A stretch of DNA of 64,000 bases from Arthrobacter echini (GTDB taxonomy: Bacteria > Actinomycetota > Actinomycetes > Actinomycetales > Micrococcaceae). Below the pieces are notes generated by a model. It worked only from the letters and a program-made list of their open reading frames with translations. It ran no database searches and had not been told where the DNA came from. A program made the position numbers and the translations under genes. Location of the stretch: contig NZ_SSWH01000006.1 of NCBI RefSeq assembly GCF_004803505.1, positions 142,150 to 206,149 on the forward strand, written 5' to 3'. This document shows positions 45,746 to 54,191 of the stretch, in pieces; within the stretch, counting starts at the first letter, position 1; each line of letters begins with the position of its first letter.

Positions 45746-46336
45746 ATGAGGTTTTTCTCCGACCCGGTACTCCAGGCGATGGCAACCCGGCGCTCGGTGT
45801 CCAAGGTGGGTCCCGGGACCCCCACCGACGCCGAACTGCTCGAACTCCTGGCGGCAGTCACTCCTGTCGCGGATCACAAGGCGCTACGCCCCTGGCGGCT
45901 CATCGTCCTGCGCGGCGGTGATCGGAAGCGACTCGGGGAAGCACTGGACGAGGCGGCCGGGGTCGTGCGCGAGGAGGGGGACTACAACCGCAAGCCCTTC
46001 CGCGCAGAACTACTCATAGCTGTTGTTGCGAGTCCGAAGGAGCACCCGAAGGTTCCGGCGTGGGAGCAGCACGCGACCGCAGCAGGAGCGGCGCATCTGC
46101 TCGAGCTCGCACTGTGGCAGGCCGGGTGGGGCGTCATGTGGCGCACCGGTCTGCTGACGAACAGCCCGGCGGTTCGCTCAGTGCATGGCCTGGCGGCCCA
46201 TGAGGAGCTGAAGGGCTGGCTGTATGTGGGTACCATCGACGAGTCCTTCCGTGCCCGCCTGCTCCGATCGAACCGACCGGCGCTGGACCCGCGTCAGTTC
46301 CTCGGCCACTTCCCGCAGGAGGACTCGATCGACTGA
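45746..46336 (+). CDS. YdjA-like nitroreductase-family protein
   Basis: 196 residues. RRSVSKVGPG near the N-terminus binds FMN phosphate; DHKALRPWRLIVLRG, PFRAELLIAVVASP and KVPAWEQHATAAGAAHLLELA follow the compact YdjA subgroup closely. It would be an FMN homodimer using NAD(P)H. Starts at 45731 and 45737 are also in frame; 45746 is chosen because GACAAT ends seven bases before it. Natural substrate unknown. Confidence 0.82.
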   Translation: MRFFSDPVLQAMATRRSVSKVGPGTPTDAELLELLAAVTPVADHKALRPWRLIVLRGGDRKRLGEALDEAAGVVREEGDYNRKPFRAELLIAVVASPKEHPKVPAWEQHATAAGAAHLLELALWQAGWGVMWRTGLLTNSPAVRSVHGLAAHEELKGWLYVGTIDESFRARLLRSNRPALDPRQFLGHFPQEDSID

Positions 46337-46530
46337 CCAGCGGCCATCCCTCCGAGCGCCGACCAAGGGCCGGCACCTGGGCTGTCAAGTCAGGGGGAGC
46401 AGGAACATGACGAGCGGACCTGTGGCATGCGCCGGTTACGATAGTGGTTCGTGCCGGTCCTGGGGTGACCGCATCAAGTTCAGCAGCGAGCTTGTCCATT
46501 TTCTGGTCTCAGCAGACAGGACACGTTCTT

Positions 46531-46827
46531 GTGCTCAATTCCCTCGCGCCCGTCGACCCCGACCACACCACCTGCTCCGAGCACACCAGCTATCGGACGG
46601 TGGAATCCCAGCATCGGACGGAGTGTCCGTGGAAACGCACTCTGGACGACCTGAACCGCTTCCACTCCCGTCATGGACGCACTCCTACCTGGATCCGACC
46701 GGTATACCCCGGAGAGGACCGGCTGGCCAGGTGGTGGCACCGACAGCTCGCCGCTGCCTACGGGCACGAGCTCACGGCGGAGCAGGTCCGGCTCCTCGAC
46801 ACACTCTTCAGCGAGGACGAGACATAG
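46531..46827 (+). CDS. Small protein with a helicase-associated-type repeat
   Basis: 98 residues from GTG 46531. The C-terminal 55 residues (LDDLNRFHSRHGRTPTWIRP, then RLARWWHRQLAAAYGHELTAE) match the short tryptophan-containing repeat known from helicase-associated domains, which stand alone in many Arthrobacter genes. Such repeats may bind nucleic acid. A TACGAT box is at 46436-46441. It ends 15 bases before the convergent signal peptidase gene. Confidence 0.5.
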   Translation: MLNSLAPVDPDHTTCSEHTSYRTVESQHRTECPWKRTLDDLNRFHSRHGRTPTWIRPVYPGEDRLARWWHRQLAAAYGHELTAEQVRLLDTLFSEDET

Positions 46828-46842
46828 ATCCTCGGCACACCG

Positions 46843-47427
46843 TCACGGAGGATCCGCCCACTGAGTGGCTACGGTGAAGCTGTTCGCACGGTTCGCGGTG
46901 GTCGCGGTGAATGATGCGGCGGACAGGACCGATGCGCTGATCACCACGAGAACTGCCATGACAGCGATCGCGGCGAGAAACGTCAGCCCCGCCCAGAGCG
47001 CCAGCAGTGAGAGCCTCCCGGTGCCCAGCCACAGACCGGGCAGTCCGATCAGCGGGACGAGAAGCCTGCCCTGGCCCGTGATCTGCTCCCGTGTCAGCGG
47101 CGCACTGTCCACCTGGGGATTCGCGTCTCCCGAGGTGACGAATGTGCCATCCGCGTTGGCTGCGACAATCCTGTGGAGCCAGGTCGTCTCCTCCTCGCCC
47201 GGGGTGGCATGCGGGACCAGGAACTGCACCACACCGCCGACGGGGGCCGGCATGTCGGGCTCGAGTGCTTGGGCGAGAACGACATCATCACCCGCACTGA
47301 TGTGCGGTTCCATGGATCCGCTCTGCACCACCGTCCCGTGCCACTCGGTCGGGTGACGGCGTGCCGACGAGTGGTGGTTGACGCAAGCACCTGAACCCTT
47401 TCGTTCATCTACACCAGCGCAGGCCAC
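46843..47427 (-). CDS. SipW-type signal peptidase I-like protein without N-terminal anchor
   Basis: Up to 194 residues. The S26 nucleophile is Ser38 in VVQSGSMEPHI; the ER/SipW-type histidine is His85 (WLHRIV) and Asp101 lies in SGDANPQVD. A C-terminal helix (about 148-170) anchors the chain. Unlike most relatives there is no hydrophobic N-terminal segment before the serine, and I find none in the neighbouring frames. After the helix the chain ends in ASFTATTANRANSFTV, which resembles the processed start of TasA/camelysin-type SipW substrates. The start codon (GTG 47427 or a later GTG) is uncertain. It may be N-terminally decayed. Confidence 0.62.
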   Translation of the reverse strand: MACAGVDERKGSGACVNHHSSARRHPTEWHGTVVQSGSMEPHISAGDDVVLAQALEPDMPAPVGGVVQFLVPHATPGEEETTWLHRIVAANADGTFVTSGDANPQVDSAPLTREQITGQGRLLVPLIGLPGLWLGTGRLSLLALWAGLTFLAAIAVMAVLVVISASVLSAASFTATTANRANSFTVATQWADPP

Positions 47428-47460
47428 GCAGGTTCGGTCCAGGACGCCGACGGAGCCCCG

Positions 47461-47683
47461 TCATTCATCGGTCCGCATCTCCCACACCAGGTCGATACCG
47501 GTGCGGGCGCCCTGCAGTGCGTTCAGCTGCGCCGCATCCAGGCCTCCAGCGTTGAATTCCCACGTGATGCGGTAACTCCGCGTTGCGCTGCCCGAAGGTC
47601 TCCACGCAGAAGCTGATGAAAAACTGCGGAAATACTGGCGCGACCCGCAACGACGTCGCGAATTCCGCTCGGTTCGGGTCCAC
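47461..47683 (-). pseudogene. Probable frameshifted gene relic
   Basis: Two minus-strand reading frames join here. The first runs VDPNRAEFATSLRVAPVF and FISFCVETFGQRN; near 47580 the coding look moves to the next frame as SYRITWEFNAGGLDAAQLNA and ARTGIDLVWEMRTDE, ending at the TGA at 47461-47463. No start fits because a terminator hairpin lies directly upstream. I do not recognise the family. A single-base loss would join the two parts. Confidence 0.3.
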
Positions 47684-47687
47684 GAAA

Positions 47688-47723
47688 AAGGTCCCGTCCG
47701 GGGTGTACCCCGGACGGGACCTT
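47688..47723 (-). terminator. Strong intrinsic terminator of the 47774 gene
   Basis: A perfect 17-bp stem, AAGGTCCCGTCCGGGGT (47688-47704) with its complement (47707-47723), 2-base loop, followed leftward by TTTTT. It begins 50 bases after the membrane protein stop. Confidence 0.9.
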
Positions 47724-47773
47724 CGTTTGCTACGTCGACCCGGCCAAGGGGGTCGGGCGAACAGGGGCCTGGA

Positions 47774-48571
47774 TCAGGCGCGGGTGACCTCGCGGTCCCG
47801 CGTCTGGGTCTTGGCCACCGAGCGTGAGCCCGCGAGTCCGGTGAGCGAGGAGATGACCGCCCCGATCAGCAGCCCGAAGAAGGCCCACAGCGAGCCGGTA
47901 GCAGCGTTCTCAGCAACGTTCTCGGCCTGGGGAGCGGCGTCCTCCACGGCATCCTGGACGTCCGACGCGGCCTCTGAGGCCTGGTTCTGTACTGCGTCAG
48001 GGTCGATGCTCGGAACGGCCGATGCGGCCGTCTCGGGGTTCTGCGTGACGGCGTCCGTGACGGTGGACGTCGCCGATCCGAGCAGGCTTCCTGCCGCTCC
48101 GAGGATGTTGCTCGCGAGCAGGCCTGCCAGCACCAGGGCGGTGACGAGCGAGGTGGCCCACGTCAGGAACCCGTGGATGAGGCCTGCGCGACCTGCCAGC
48201 ACACCCGCGACATATCCTGCGGCGGCCAGTGCGATCGCCAGGGTGACGATCGTGGAGATCCCTGTAGCGATGCCGACGCCTTCCCCTGGGTTGTTCGAGT
48301 CCAGATCAGCAAGGCCCAGTCCCAGGGTTGCCGTGATCAGGGAGAGCAGGATGGTCAGTGCCAGGAAGGTGACGACGCCGGCGATGACGGCGCCCCAGGA
48401 GATGTTCCTCACATCCCCCGTACGATTGTCGCCCACGACATCCCGCCGCACGGGCGGCTTCGAATCGTGGTGGTCATCGGGAGTGTGGCTACCGGTGTCG
48501 TAGTCGGTGGTCGTCGTCGTCTTGGGAACCCGAGCGCCCGCGGGCTGCCCGGGATTGTTGTTGGTCGACAT
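47774..48571 (-). CDS. Membrane protein with polar N-terminus and acidic linker
   Basis: 265 residues. The first 55 are polar and rich in threonine, aspartate and histidine, then NISWGAVIAGVVTFLALTIL starts the first of about four helices. A stretch rich in alanine, aspartate and glutamate (about 175-225, with AASDVQDAVEDAAPQA) precedes a last helix and a charged end. It resembles YrzE-like membrane proteins found near stress genes in actinobacteria. ATG 48571 has AGGAG upstream. A strong terminator follows. Function unknown. Confidence 0.7.
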   Translation of the reverse strand: MSTNNNPGQPAGARVPKTTTTTDYDTGSHTPDDHHDSKPPVRRDVVGDNRTGDVRNISWGAVIAGVVTFLALTILLSLITATLGLGLADLDSNNPGEGVGIATGISTIVTLAIALAAAGYVAGVLAGRAGLIHGFLTWATSLVTALVLAGLLASNILGAAGSLLGSATSTVTDAVTQNPETAASAVPSIDPDAVQNQASEAASDVQDAVEDAAPQAENVAENAATGSLWAFFGLLIGAVISSLTGLAGSRSVAKTQTRDREVTRA

Positions 48572-49127
48572 TCTTGTCTCCTATTAGTTGATCTGCCTGG
48601 TTTGCTTTGCCTGCTTGGCTTCGCCCAGGAAGGCGAAAGGTGAACCGGATATCGATGCTGCTTCAGTACCTACGGTACAAGCAGTAGGTCATCCGTTCCC
48701 AGATCTCGCTGGATCTCACGTGGAGCCCGCATTCCGCCGCCACCACGGATCCAGGAGATGGAAAGTACCCTGAGTATCGAGCCTGCCCTATGACAGCCTC
48801 GCACGTCAAAGATCTTCTGGCGGCGAGGCACCGGTGGCAACGGGAGCAGAAAGATGCTGTGACGGCTCGATCGGTGCGGAAACAGTTCCATGCGTCATCG
48901 CATTCATGCCCTACTGGGGGGATGCAGCGCTGACGGTCTCGAGGTAGGACTGCTCCTGCCGTTGCTCTTGCTCGGTAACGAACCCATTGCGTTGGCCTGC
49001 AGGATGCCTGTGAACTTCGCGCTCAACTTGTTCCCGAACCATCAGTGCACTTACCGTTGAAGGGTACTACGCCGGATTTTTGTAGAACGAGGATCTCGGC
49101 GACCACCGATGGACCAGGAGGATCGCC
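48572..49127. other. 556-base intergenic region
   Basis: Between the membrane protein and the lipoprotein. It holds the upstream regions of both divergent genes; the only plausible gene inside is a 43-codon minus-strand frame listed separately. No repeats, RNA gene or IS sequence is recognised. The stretch around 49062 (GGGTAC) and TTTTTGTAG may be promoter parts of the lipoprotein gene but do not form a convincing pair. Confidence 0.5.
48911..49042 (-). CDS. Possible 43-residue glutamine/glutamate-rich protein
   Basis: An intact frame from ATG 49042 to TAG 48911 encodes a hydrophilic peptide beginning MVREQVEREVHRHPAGQRNG and containing TEQEQRQEQSYLE. The composition is protein-like, but there is no good ribosome site and no recognised homologue, so it is only a candidate. 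Confidence 0.28.
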   Translation of the reverse strand: MVREQVEREVHRHPAGQRNGFVTEQEQRQEQSYLETVSAASPQ

Positions 49128-49661
49128 ATGAAGACACGCAATGGACACAACGTCCGATTGATGACGGCAGGAGTGTTCGCCGTCGCGGGGCTGGCACTTG
49201 CAGGCTGCAACACCGAGGGCCCCGAAGAGGGCGTCGATGTCGAGGACATCTCGGAGGGCGATGTCGCATCGTCGTCACCGGCCGCTGAGACGCCGATGGC
49301 TGGCGAAGGCTATTCCGGCCTCTATGACCAGAACTTCTACGACGAGGCCAGGGCCGATGCCTACGCCGGCCAGGAAGTCACCGTCTCCGCGGAAGTCACA
49401 GAGACACTTTCGGACGACACCTTCGTGATCGCCGGCACCGCGAACACGGCTGTCGATCCGCTGCTGATCGTCGAGGAGGAAGAGATTCCCCCGGTGGACG
49501 TGGGTCAGGTGGTCCAGGTGACCGGAACCGTCATGCAGGACTTCGACGTCGCGGCTGCGGAAGAGATGCTGGGTATCGACCTGGACGACGAGCTCTACGC
49601 CGACTTCATCGGGGAGCCCTACGTCTCCATCACCAGCGGCGAGGTCATCGAAGAGGACTAG
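49128..49661 (+). CDS. Lipoprotein with OB-like domain
   Basis: 177 residues. A signal peptide ends in the lipobox LALAGC (lipid on Cys 26), then an acidic, serine-rich linker of about 45 residues. The rest, from YAGQEVTVSAEVTETLSDD through VGQVVQVTGTVMQDFDV, has the beta-rich rhythm of an OB-type fold. ATG 49128 has AGGAGG upstream. It is monocistronic and followed by a strong hairpin. Role on the cell surface unknown. Confidence 0.72.
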   Translation: MKTRNGHNVRLMTAGVFAVAGLALAGCNTEGPEEGVDVEDISEGDVASSSPAAETPMAGEGYSGLYDQNFYDEARADAYAGQEVTVSAEVTETLSDDTFVIAGTANTAVDPLLIVEEEEIPPVDVGQVVQVTGTVMQDFDVAAAEEMLGIDLDDELYADFIGEPYVSITSGEVIEED

Positions 49662-49717
49662 CGAGGCAGCATCGGCGACGCTTCCGTGGAAGTGTCGTCG
49701 GCGCCTCCCTAGCCAAC

Positions 49718-49755
49718 AGCAACGCCCTACCGGTCACTACCGGTAGGGCGTTGCT
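49718..49755. terminator. Bidirectional terminator between lipoprotein and DUF2993 genes
   Basis: AGCAACGCCCTACCGGT (49718-49734) and its complement (49739-49755) form a perfect 17-bp stem with a 4-base loop between convergent genes. Confidence 0.88.
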
Positions 49756-49782
49756 GCGTCGAGGAGAGCCTGGTTGTCCCTG

Positions 49783-50469
49783 TCACTGATCGAGCAGGAC
49801 GTCCTCGCCGAGGAAAGTAGCGCGGAATCCGTCGTCGAGCACGCTGACGTCCTGCAGTACGAGACCGTCCGGGAGGCCCTGGACGTCCTGCTCGATGGTG
49901 ACGGCCCCTCGCGCGATAGCCGCAAGAGCGTCGGAGAGGAATCCCGGCCCGCCGACATCGATGGACTGTGGTTCGACGACCAGCCGCCCGGCCTCGACCT
50001 GCACGGTACCGGAGGCGACGACACGCAGTTCACGGCCCAGCAGCTCGACGTTCCGGATCACCTCGGCCTCGCCGTCGTCGCCGGCCCGGACCGTCGACCC
50101 GCTGCCGAGCTGCTCGGCGACAAGATCGAAGGGCACGGTGGCATCGAGATCGAGTCGTGTCGCGACGACGCCGTCCGGCCCGGTCAGGACGCCCTGCCCG
50201 ACGGCGTCGATGTCCCGCAGCGTGGCATCTGCGCTCACGAGGGTTCCCGCTTGCAGGACGACGTCGGACAACCAGACGTCGTCCTCCCCGAGGTCGGCCG
50301 GCGGCTCGTCGTCCCGCGTTCCATCACCGCGCGCCGACGGGAGTGGTCCCGACCCATCTCTCCCGGCAGGTTCGCTGATCACGAACCAGAAGATCACCAG
50401 CGCCACCACCAGCAGGATCAACAGGCCGAGCGCGCCGATGAGCCAGTCCTTCGCACGTGTCCACGTCAT
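49783..50469 (-). CDS. DUF2993 (LmeA-like) membrane-anchored protein
   Basis: 228 residues. One N-terminal helix (about 10-33, LIGALGLLILLVVALVIFW) exports and anchors the chain. The rest fits the DUF2993 pattern: LRDIDAVGQGVLTGPDGVVA, VRNVELLGRELRVVASGTV-like strands and a final LQDVSVLDDGFRATFLGEDV. Mycobacterial LmeA of this family binds phospholipid and supports cell-envelope lipoglycan synthesis; the same role is not established here. ATG 50469 is used, GTG 50475 is possible. Confidence 0.72.
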   Translation of the reverse strand: MTWTRAKDWLIGALGLLILLVVALVIFWFVISEPAGRDGSGPLPSARGDGTRDDEPPADLGEDDVWLSDVVLQAGTLVSADATLRDIDAVGQGVLTGPDGVVATRLDLDATVPFDLVAEQLGSGSTVRAGDDGEAEVIRNVELLGRELRVVASGTVQVEAGRLVVEPQSIDVGGPGFLSDALAAIARGAVTIEQDVQGLPDGLVLQDVSVLDDGFRATFLGEDVLLDQ

Positions 50470-50558
50470 GCTCACAGTCTGAAGGATTGTCGGTGCCGGA
50501 GCGATTCCCCGCGCGAGCGGCGCCCCGGGGCTGCGTGCGTTGCGTCAGGGTGCAGGTG

Positions 50559-50633
50559 TCACAGTGGTGTGACATAGGCCCCGGCAATGCCTCCGTCGAC
50601 GAGGAACTGGCTCGCGGTGATGAGCGGCTTCGC
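50559..50633 (-). pseudogene. C-terminal scrap of a short-chain dehydrogenase
   Basis: On the minus strand 24 codons before a TGA read AKPLITASQFLVDGGIAGAY plus VTPL, the usual C-terminus of an SDR oxidoreductase (ITxxxxxVDGG...YVTP). An in-frame TAG at 50636-50634 precedes it and no Rossmann-fold part remains nearby. It is a deletion remnant in the 239-base gap between DUF2993 and phospholipase D genes. Confidence 0.6.
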
Positions 50634-50708
50634 CTAGCAGACCCGGCATGCCGTGTCCTCGCCCAGCTGAGCTGACCACGCTTGTGTGCCATTGAGTAAG
50701 CTCCGAGG

Positions 50709-51962
50709 ATGACGTGGTTCACGCGCAGTACGGCCTTCCACCCGATTCGCAGGACAGCGACAGCGCTTGCCGCAGGTTTCCTCCTCCTGCAGGGCGTGGT
50801 GATCGCCGTCCTGCTGATCACGGATGCGGTCAAGAAGAGGGGACGTGCCCTGCGGTCGGGATTCCCCCGGCCGGGAACCTTCCACAGCACCGTGGATGAG
50901 ACGCAGACCACGACCTATACCTACGGGGCCGACCTGTACCGGGACATGCTCGCAGCGATCGACGGCGCCCGGACCCGCATCCTGCTGGAGACCTACCTCT
51001 GGAAGAGCGACGAGGTCGGTCGACAGATCCGGGATGCCCTGAACAACGCAGCAGCCCGCGGCGTCGAGGTCTACGTCATCTACGACCAGTTCGGCAATCT
51101 GGTGGTGCCGCGCTCCTTCTACCGGTTCCATCCCGATGTGCGGGTCCTCCGCTTCCCAGCGTTCGCTCCGTCCCTGCTGCTCAGTCCGCGCCGGGCAACA
51201 GGGCTGACCCACCGCAAGCTGCTCGTCGTCGACGAGGGCGTGGGCTTCGTGGGTGGCTACAACATCGGGTCCCTCTACGCGACCGAATGGCGTGACACAC
51301 ACCTGCGGCTGGAGGGGCCGACAGCGTTCGAGCTGGGGCACTCCTTCGCCCAGGTCTGGAACAGCCTCGCCACGCAGCACCCCGAGCTCTCACCGCTGAA
51401 TCCGACGTCGTGGAATCCTCCCGTCCGGGCGATCAACAACATCCCGGTCAATCGTGTCTTCCCGATCCGCAGCGCCTACCTGGACGCCATCAGCCGCGCC
51501 CGGACGTACATCCACCTCACCACGGCCTACTTCATCCCCGACCAGCAGGTCCTCAATGCCCTCATCGATGCGGCGCGCCGCGGCGTGGACGTGCGCGTGA
51601 TCATCCCGGAGGTCTCGAACCACATCCTGACGGACTGGCTGTCCCGCGGTTTCTACACCACGCTCCTGAGGGAGAACATCACCATCCTGCTGTACCGCAA
51701 CGCGATGATCCACGCCAAGACGGCCAGCATCGACGGGCAGTGGTCCATCGTCGGCACTGCGAACATCGACCGCCTGAGCCTGGAGTTCAACTACGAGGTG
51801 GACCTGGAGATCCTCGACGAGGGTTTCGCCGCCGACATGGAGCGCATTTTCCTGGCCGACAGCGCGAACTGCCGCGTGGTCGACGCCGACGAGTGGCGCA
51901 GGCGTCACCCTGCGGCACGCGTGGCCGAAACCGTCCTGATCCCCCTGCGGCCCTACCTCTGA
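50709..51962 (+). CDS. Phospholipase D-family cardiolipin synthase-like protein
   Basis: 417 residues with an N-terminal membrane helix (about 17-39). Two HKD motifs: His168, Lys170 and Asp175 in THRKLLVVDEGVGFVGG, and His335, Lys337 and Asp342 in IHAKTASIDGQWSIVGTAN. Two HKD half-sites plus one anchor fit bacterial cardiolipin synthases. A TAAGCT box at 50697-50702 ends six bases before the ATG, so the message may be leaderless. Confidence 0.87.
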   Translation: MTWFTRSTAFHPIRRTATALAAGFLLLQGVVIAVLLITDAVKKRGRALRSGFPRPGTFHSTVDETQTTTYTYGADLYRDMLAAIDGARTRILLETYLWKSDEVGRQIRDALNNAAARGVEVYVIYDQFGNLVVPRSFYRFHPDVRVLRFPAFAPSLLLSPRRATGLTHRKLLVVDEGVGFVGGYNIGSLYATEWRDTHLRLEGPTAFELGHSFAQVWNSLATQHPELSPLNPTSWNPPVRAINNIPVNRVFPIRSAYLDAISRARTYIHLTTAYFIPDQQVLNALIDAARRGVDVRVIIPEVSNHILTDWLSRGFYTTLLRENITILLYRNAMIHAKTASIDGQWSIVGTANIDRLSLEFNYEVDLEILDEGFAADMERIFLADSANCRVVDADEWRRRHPAARVAETVLIPLRPYL

Positions 51963-51981
51963 GCGCCCGCGCCGGGCCCCT

Positions 51982-52683
51982 TCAGTCGGCGGTCCCGTGC
52001 GCGGGTACGCCGTCGGCGGCGGTGGTGCGAGGTTCGACGACGACGGCATCAGTGCCAGCGACGGCGCCGGCGGCGGCTGTAGCTGACCTGCGCGGGCCCT
52101 CCGGTATACGGAACACCGGCAGCGCGAGATTGATCATCGGTCCGATCAGCAGGGCGAAGGCGACGGTTCCGAGACCGACGGTGCCTCCGAGCAGCCAGCC
52201 GAGCAGCAGTACCGTCCCCTCGATGAGGGTGCGGACGGCCCAGATGGGCCAGCCCAAGCGGTCGTGGAGCCCCGTCATGAGCCCGTCGCGCGGTCCGGGG
52301 CCCAGCCGGGCACCGATGTAGAGGCCACTGGCGATCGCCAGCAGGACCAGGCCGGCCGAGAACAGCAGGATCCTGGCCCACAGCTGGTCAGGCTCCCCCA
52401 TGAGCGCGAGTCCTGCCTCTGCGCTGGGGCCTACCAGCAGGACGTTCAGGACGGTCCCGATTCCTGGCCGTTGCCTCAGCGGTATCCAGAGAAGGAGCAC
52501 GATCACCCCGATGATGTTGGTCATGAAACCGAACGGGATACCGGTCTGCAGCGCACCGCCCTGGCCGAGAACGTCCCACGGCGCCACCCCGAGGGTAGCC
52601 CTGATCATCATGGCGAGGGAGAACCCGTAGAGGAACAGGCCGATGAGCAGCTGGAATCCGCGCCACGCGCCGAGGAACGTCAT
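51982..52683 (-). CDS. YczE/YyaS-family membrane protein
   Basis: 233 residues with about five helices: GFQLLIGLFLYGFSLAMMIR, GVAPWDVLGQGG, GARLGPGPRDGLMTGLHDR and VRTLIEGTVLLLGWLLGG. These strings are typical of YczE. ATG 52683 is chosen because it begins the conserved part; the frame extends upstream into the divergent regulator's control region. YczE genes are often paired with a MocR-type regulator, as here. Function unknown. Confidence 0.8.
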   Translation of the reverse strand: MTFLGAWRGFQLLIGLFLYGFSLAMMIRATLGVAPWDVLGQGGALQTGIPFGFMTNIIGVIVLLLWIPLRQRPGIGTVLNVLLVGPSAEAGLALMGEPDQLWARILLFSAGLVLLAIASGLYIGARLGPGPRDGLMTGLHDRLGWPIWAVRTLIEGTVLLLGWLLGGTVGLGTVAFALLIGPMINLALPVFRIPEGPRRSATAAAGAVAGTDAVVVEPRTTAADGVPAHGTAD

Positions 52684-52702
52684 GATCCCAGTAGAACGTT
52701 CA

Positions 52703-52727
52703 ATTGGCCTTTCATCAAGATGCCAAT
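52703..52727. promoter_or_regulatory. Inverted repeat between yczE and mocR-type genes
   Basis: ATTGGC (52703-52708) and GCCAAT (52722-52727), 13 bases apart, in the 61-base gap between divergent starts. Likely operator of the MocR regulator acting on yczE and itself. Confidence 0.55.
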
Positions 52728-52744
52728 CATGGAATCGTGGCACC

Positions 52745-54157
52745 ATGGTGACTCTCCCGGCACGCCGACTCACGATCGACCTCGGCTCCTGGCGTACCTC
52801 CGGTCCGGCCTACGCGGCCCTTGCGGACCGCATCCGGTTGCTGGCGCTCGACGGCCGCATTCCTCTGGGTACCCGGCTGCCGGCCGAGCGGGAGCTGGCA
52901 GCAGCGCTCGGCGTCAGCCGGACACTGGTCGCCGCGGCCTATGCACGCCTTCGCTCCGCCGGGTACGTCGAGAGCACGCGTGGCTCGGGCAGCGTGATCG
53001 CCACGCCCGGTCGTGGCGCACCCGCACAGGACGACGTCGACACGGCGGTAGCGCTCGACTTCAGCAAGGCAGCCCTCCCCGCCGCTCCGCAGGTGGGTGA
53101 GGCAGCAGCACGGGCCTCGCTGGAGCTTCCCGCCTATCTGAGCGGCAACGGCTATGACCCCCTCGGTCTGCCACGCTTGCGGCAGGCCCTCGCTGATCGC
53201 TATACGACGCGTGGGGTCCCCACCCATCCGGGTCAGGTCATGGTCACCCTCGGTGCACAGCACGCCATCTCCCTCCTCGCCCGTGCCCTGCTGACCCGCA
53301 GCGATACGGTTCTGGTGGAGGCCCCCAGCTATCCGCACGCCTACGAGGCCCTCCGTTCGGCGGGACGCCGGCTCGTCCCTGTCTCCGTGGACGCTCACCG
53401 CGGGTGGGACGACGACGGCCTGGTCCAGGCTCTGCGCCGGGCCGAACCCGCGCTGGCCTACGTCATGCCCGACTTCCACAATCCGACCGGAGCGGTGATG
53501 CCACTGCAGCAGCGCCGGCTCCTCATGGAAACAGCCGGCCGGCAGGACACCCTCGTGATCGCCGACGAGACGATGGCGGAATTGCGTATCGACGGTACGC
53601 CCGAGGCTCCGCTGGCTGCTTTCGGGCCGGCCGTGCTCATCGGATCCATGGGCAAGACCGTCTGGGGAGGACTCCGCATCGGCTGGATCCGGGCGGAGGA
53701 GACCCTGATCCACCGCCTCGTCCAGTCCCGCTACGCACAGGATCTCGGCACGCCCATCCTCGAACAGCTCATCGCGCTCGAGATGCTGGGGAACTACGAC
53801 GAGTTGCTGCGGTTCCGCGCGCAGCAACTCGCCGAGGGCCGACACCACCTCGAATCCCTCCTGCACGATGCGCTGCCCGACTGGGAGGTACCGCACGTCG
53901 ATGGCGGCCTGAGCACATGGGTCAATCTGGGGGCAGGCGTCAGCTCCCAGCTCGCCCTCGCCGCGCGCGATCGGGGACTGCTGCTGGGTGCCGGGCCACG
54001 CTTCGGCCTCGGCGGGGTCTTCGAGCGCTTCCTCCGGGTCCCCTTCAGCTATCCTGCCGAGGAGACCCACCGCGCCGTACAGGTCCTTGCCGACGCCTGG
54101 CACTCCCTCGACACCGTGGCACCCATGCAGGGCGACTTCGCGCCGGCGCTGGTGTAG
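52745..54157 (+). CDS. MocR-type regulator (GntR helix-turn-helix plus aminotransferase fold)
   Basis: 470 residues. The N-terminal GntR domain (LPAERELAAALGVSRTLVAA, then YARLRSAGYV) is followed by a class I aminotransferase-like domain with PDFHNPTGAV, IADETMAEL and the pyridoxal-phosphate lysine in GSMGKTVWGG. It matches the YczR subgroup known beside yczE. ATG 52745 is just after the inverted repeat. It probably senses PLP or an amino compound; this is not shown. Confidence 0.88.
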   Translation: MVTLPARRLTIDLGSWRTSGPAYAALADRIRLLALDGRIPLGTRLPAERELAAALGVSRTLVAAAYARLRSAGYVESTRGSGSVIATPGRGAPAQDDVDTAVALDFSKAALPAAPQVGEAAARASLELPAYLSGNGYDPLGLPRLRQALADRYTTRGVPTHPGQVMVTLGAQHAISLLARALLTRSDTVLVEAPSYPHAYEALRSAGRRLVPVSVDAHRGWDDDGLVQALRRAEPALAYVMPDFHNPTGAVMPLQQRRLLMETAGRQDTLVIADETMAELRIDGTPEAPLAAFGPAVLIGSMGKTVWGGLRIGWIRAEETLIHRLVQSRYAQDLGTPILEQLIALEMLGNYDELLRFRAQQLAEGRHHLESLLHDALPDWEVPHVDGGLSTWVNLGAGVSSQLALAARDRGLLLGAGPRFGLGGVFERFLRVPFSYPAEETHRAVQVLADAWHSLDTVAPMQGDFAPALV

Positions 54158-54191
54158 GAACCGGCGCTGGTGCAGGAGGTGGCATCCCGGC

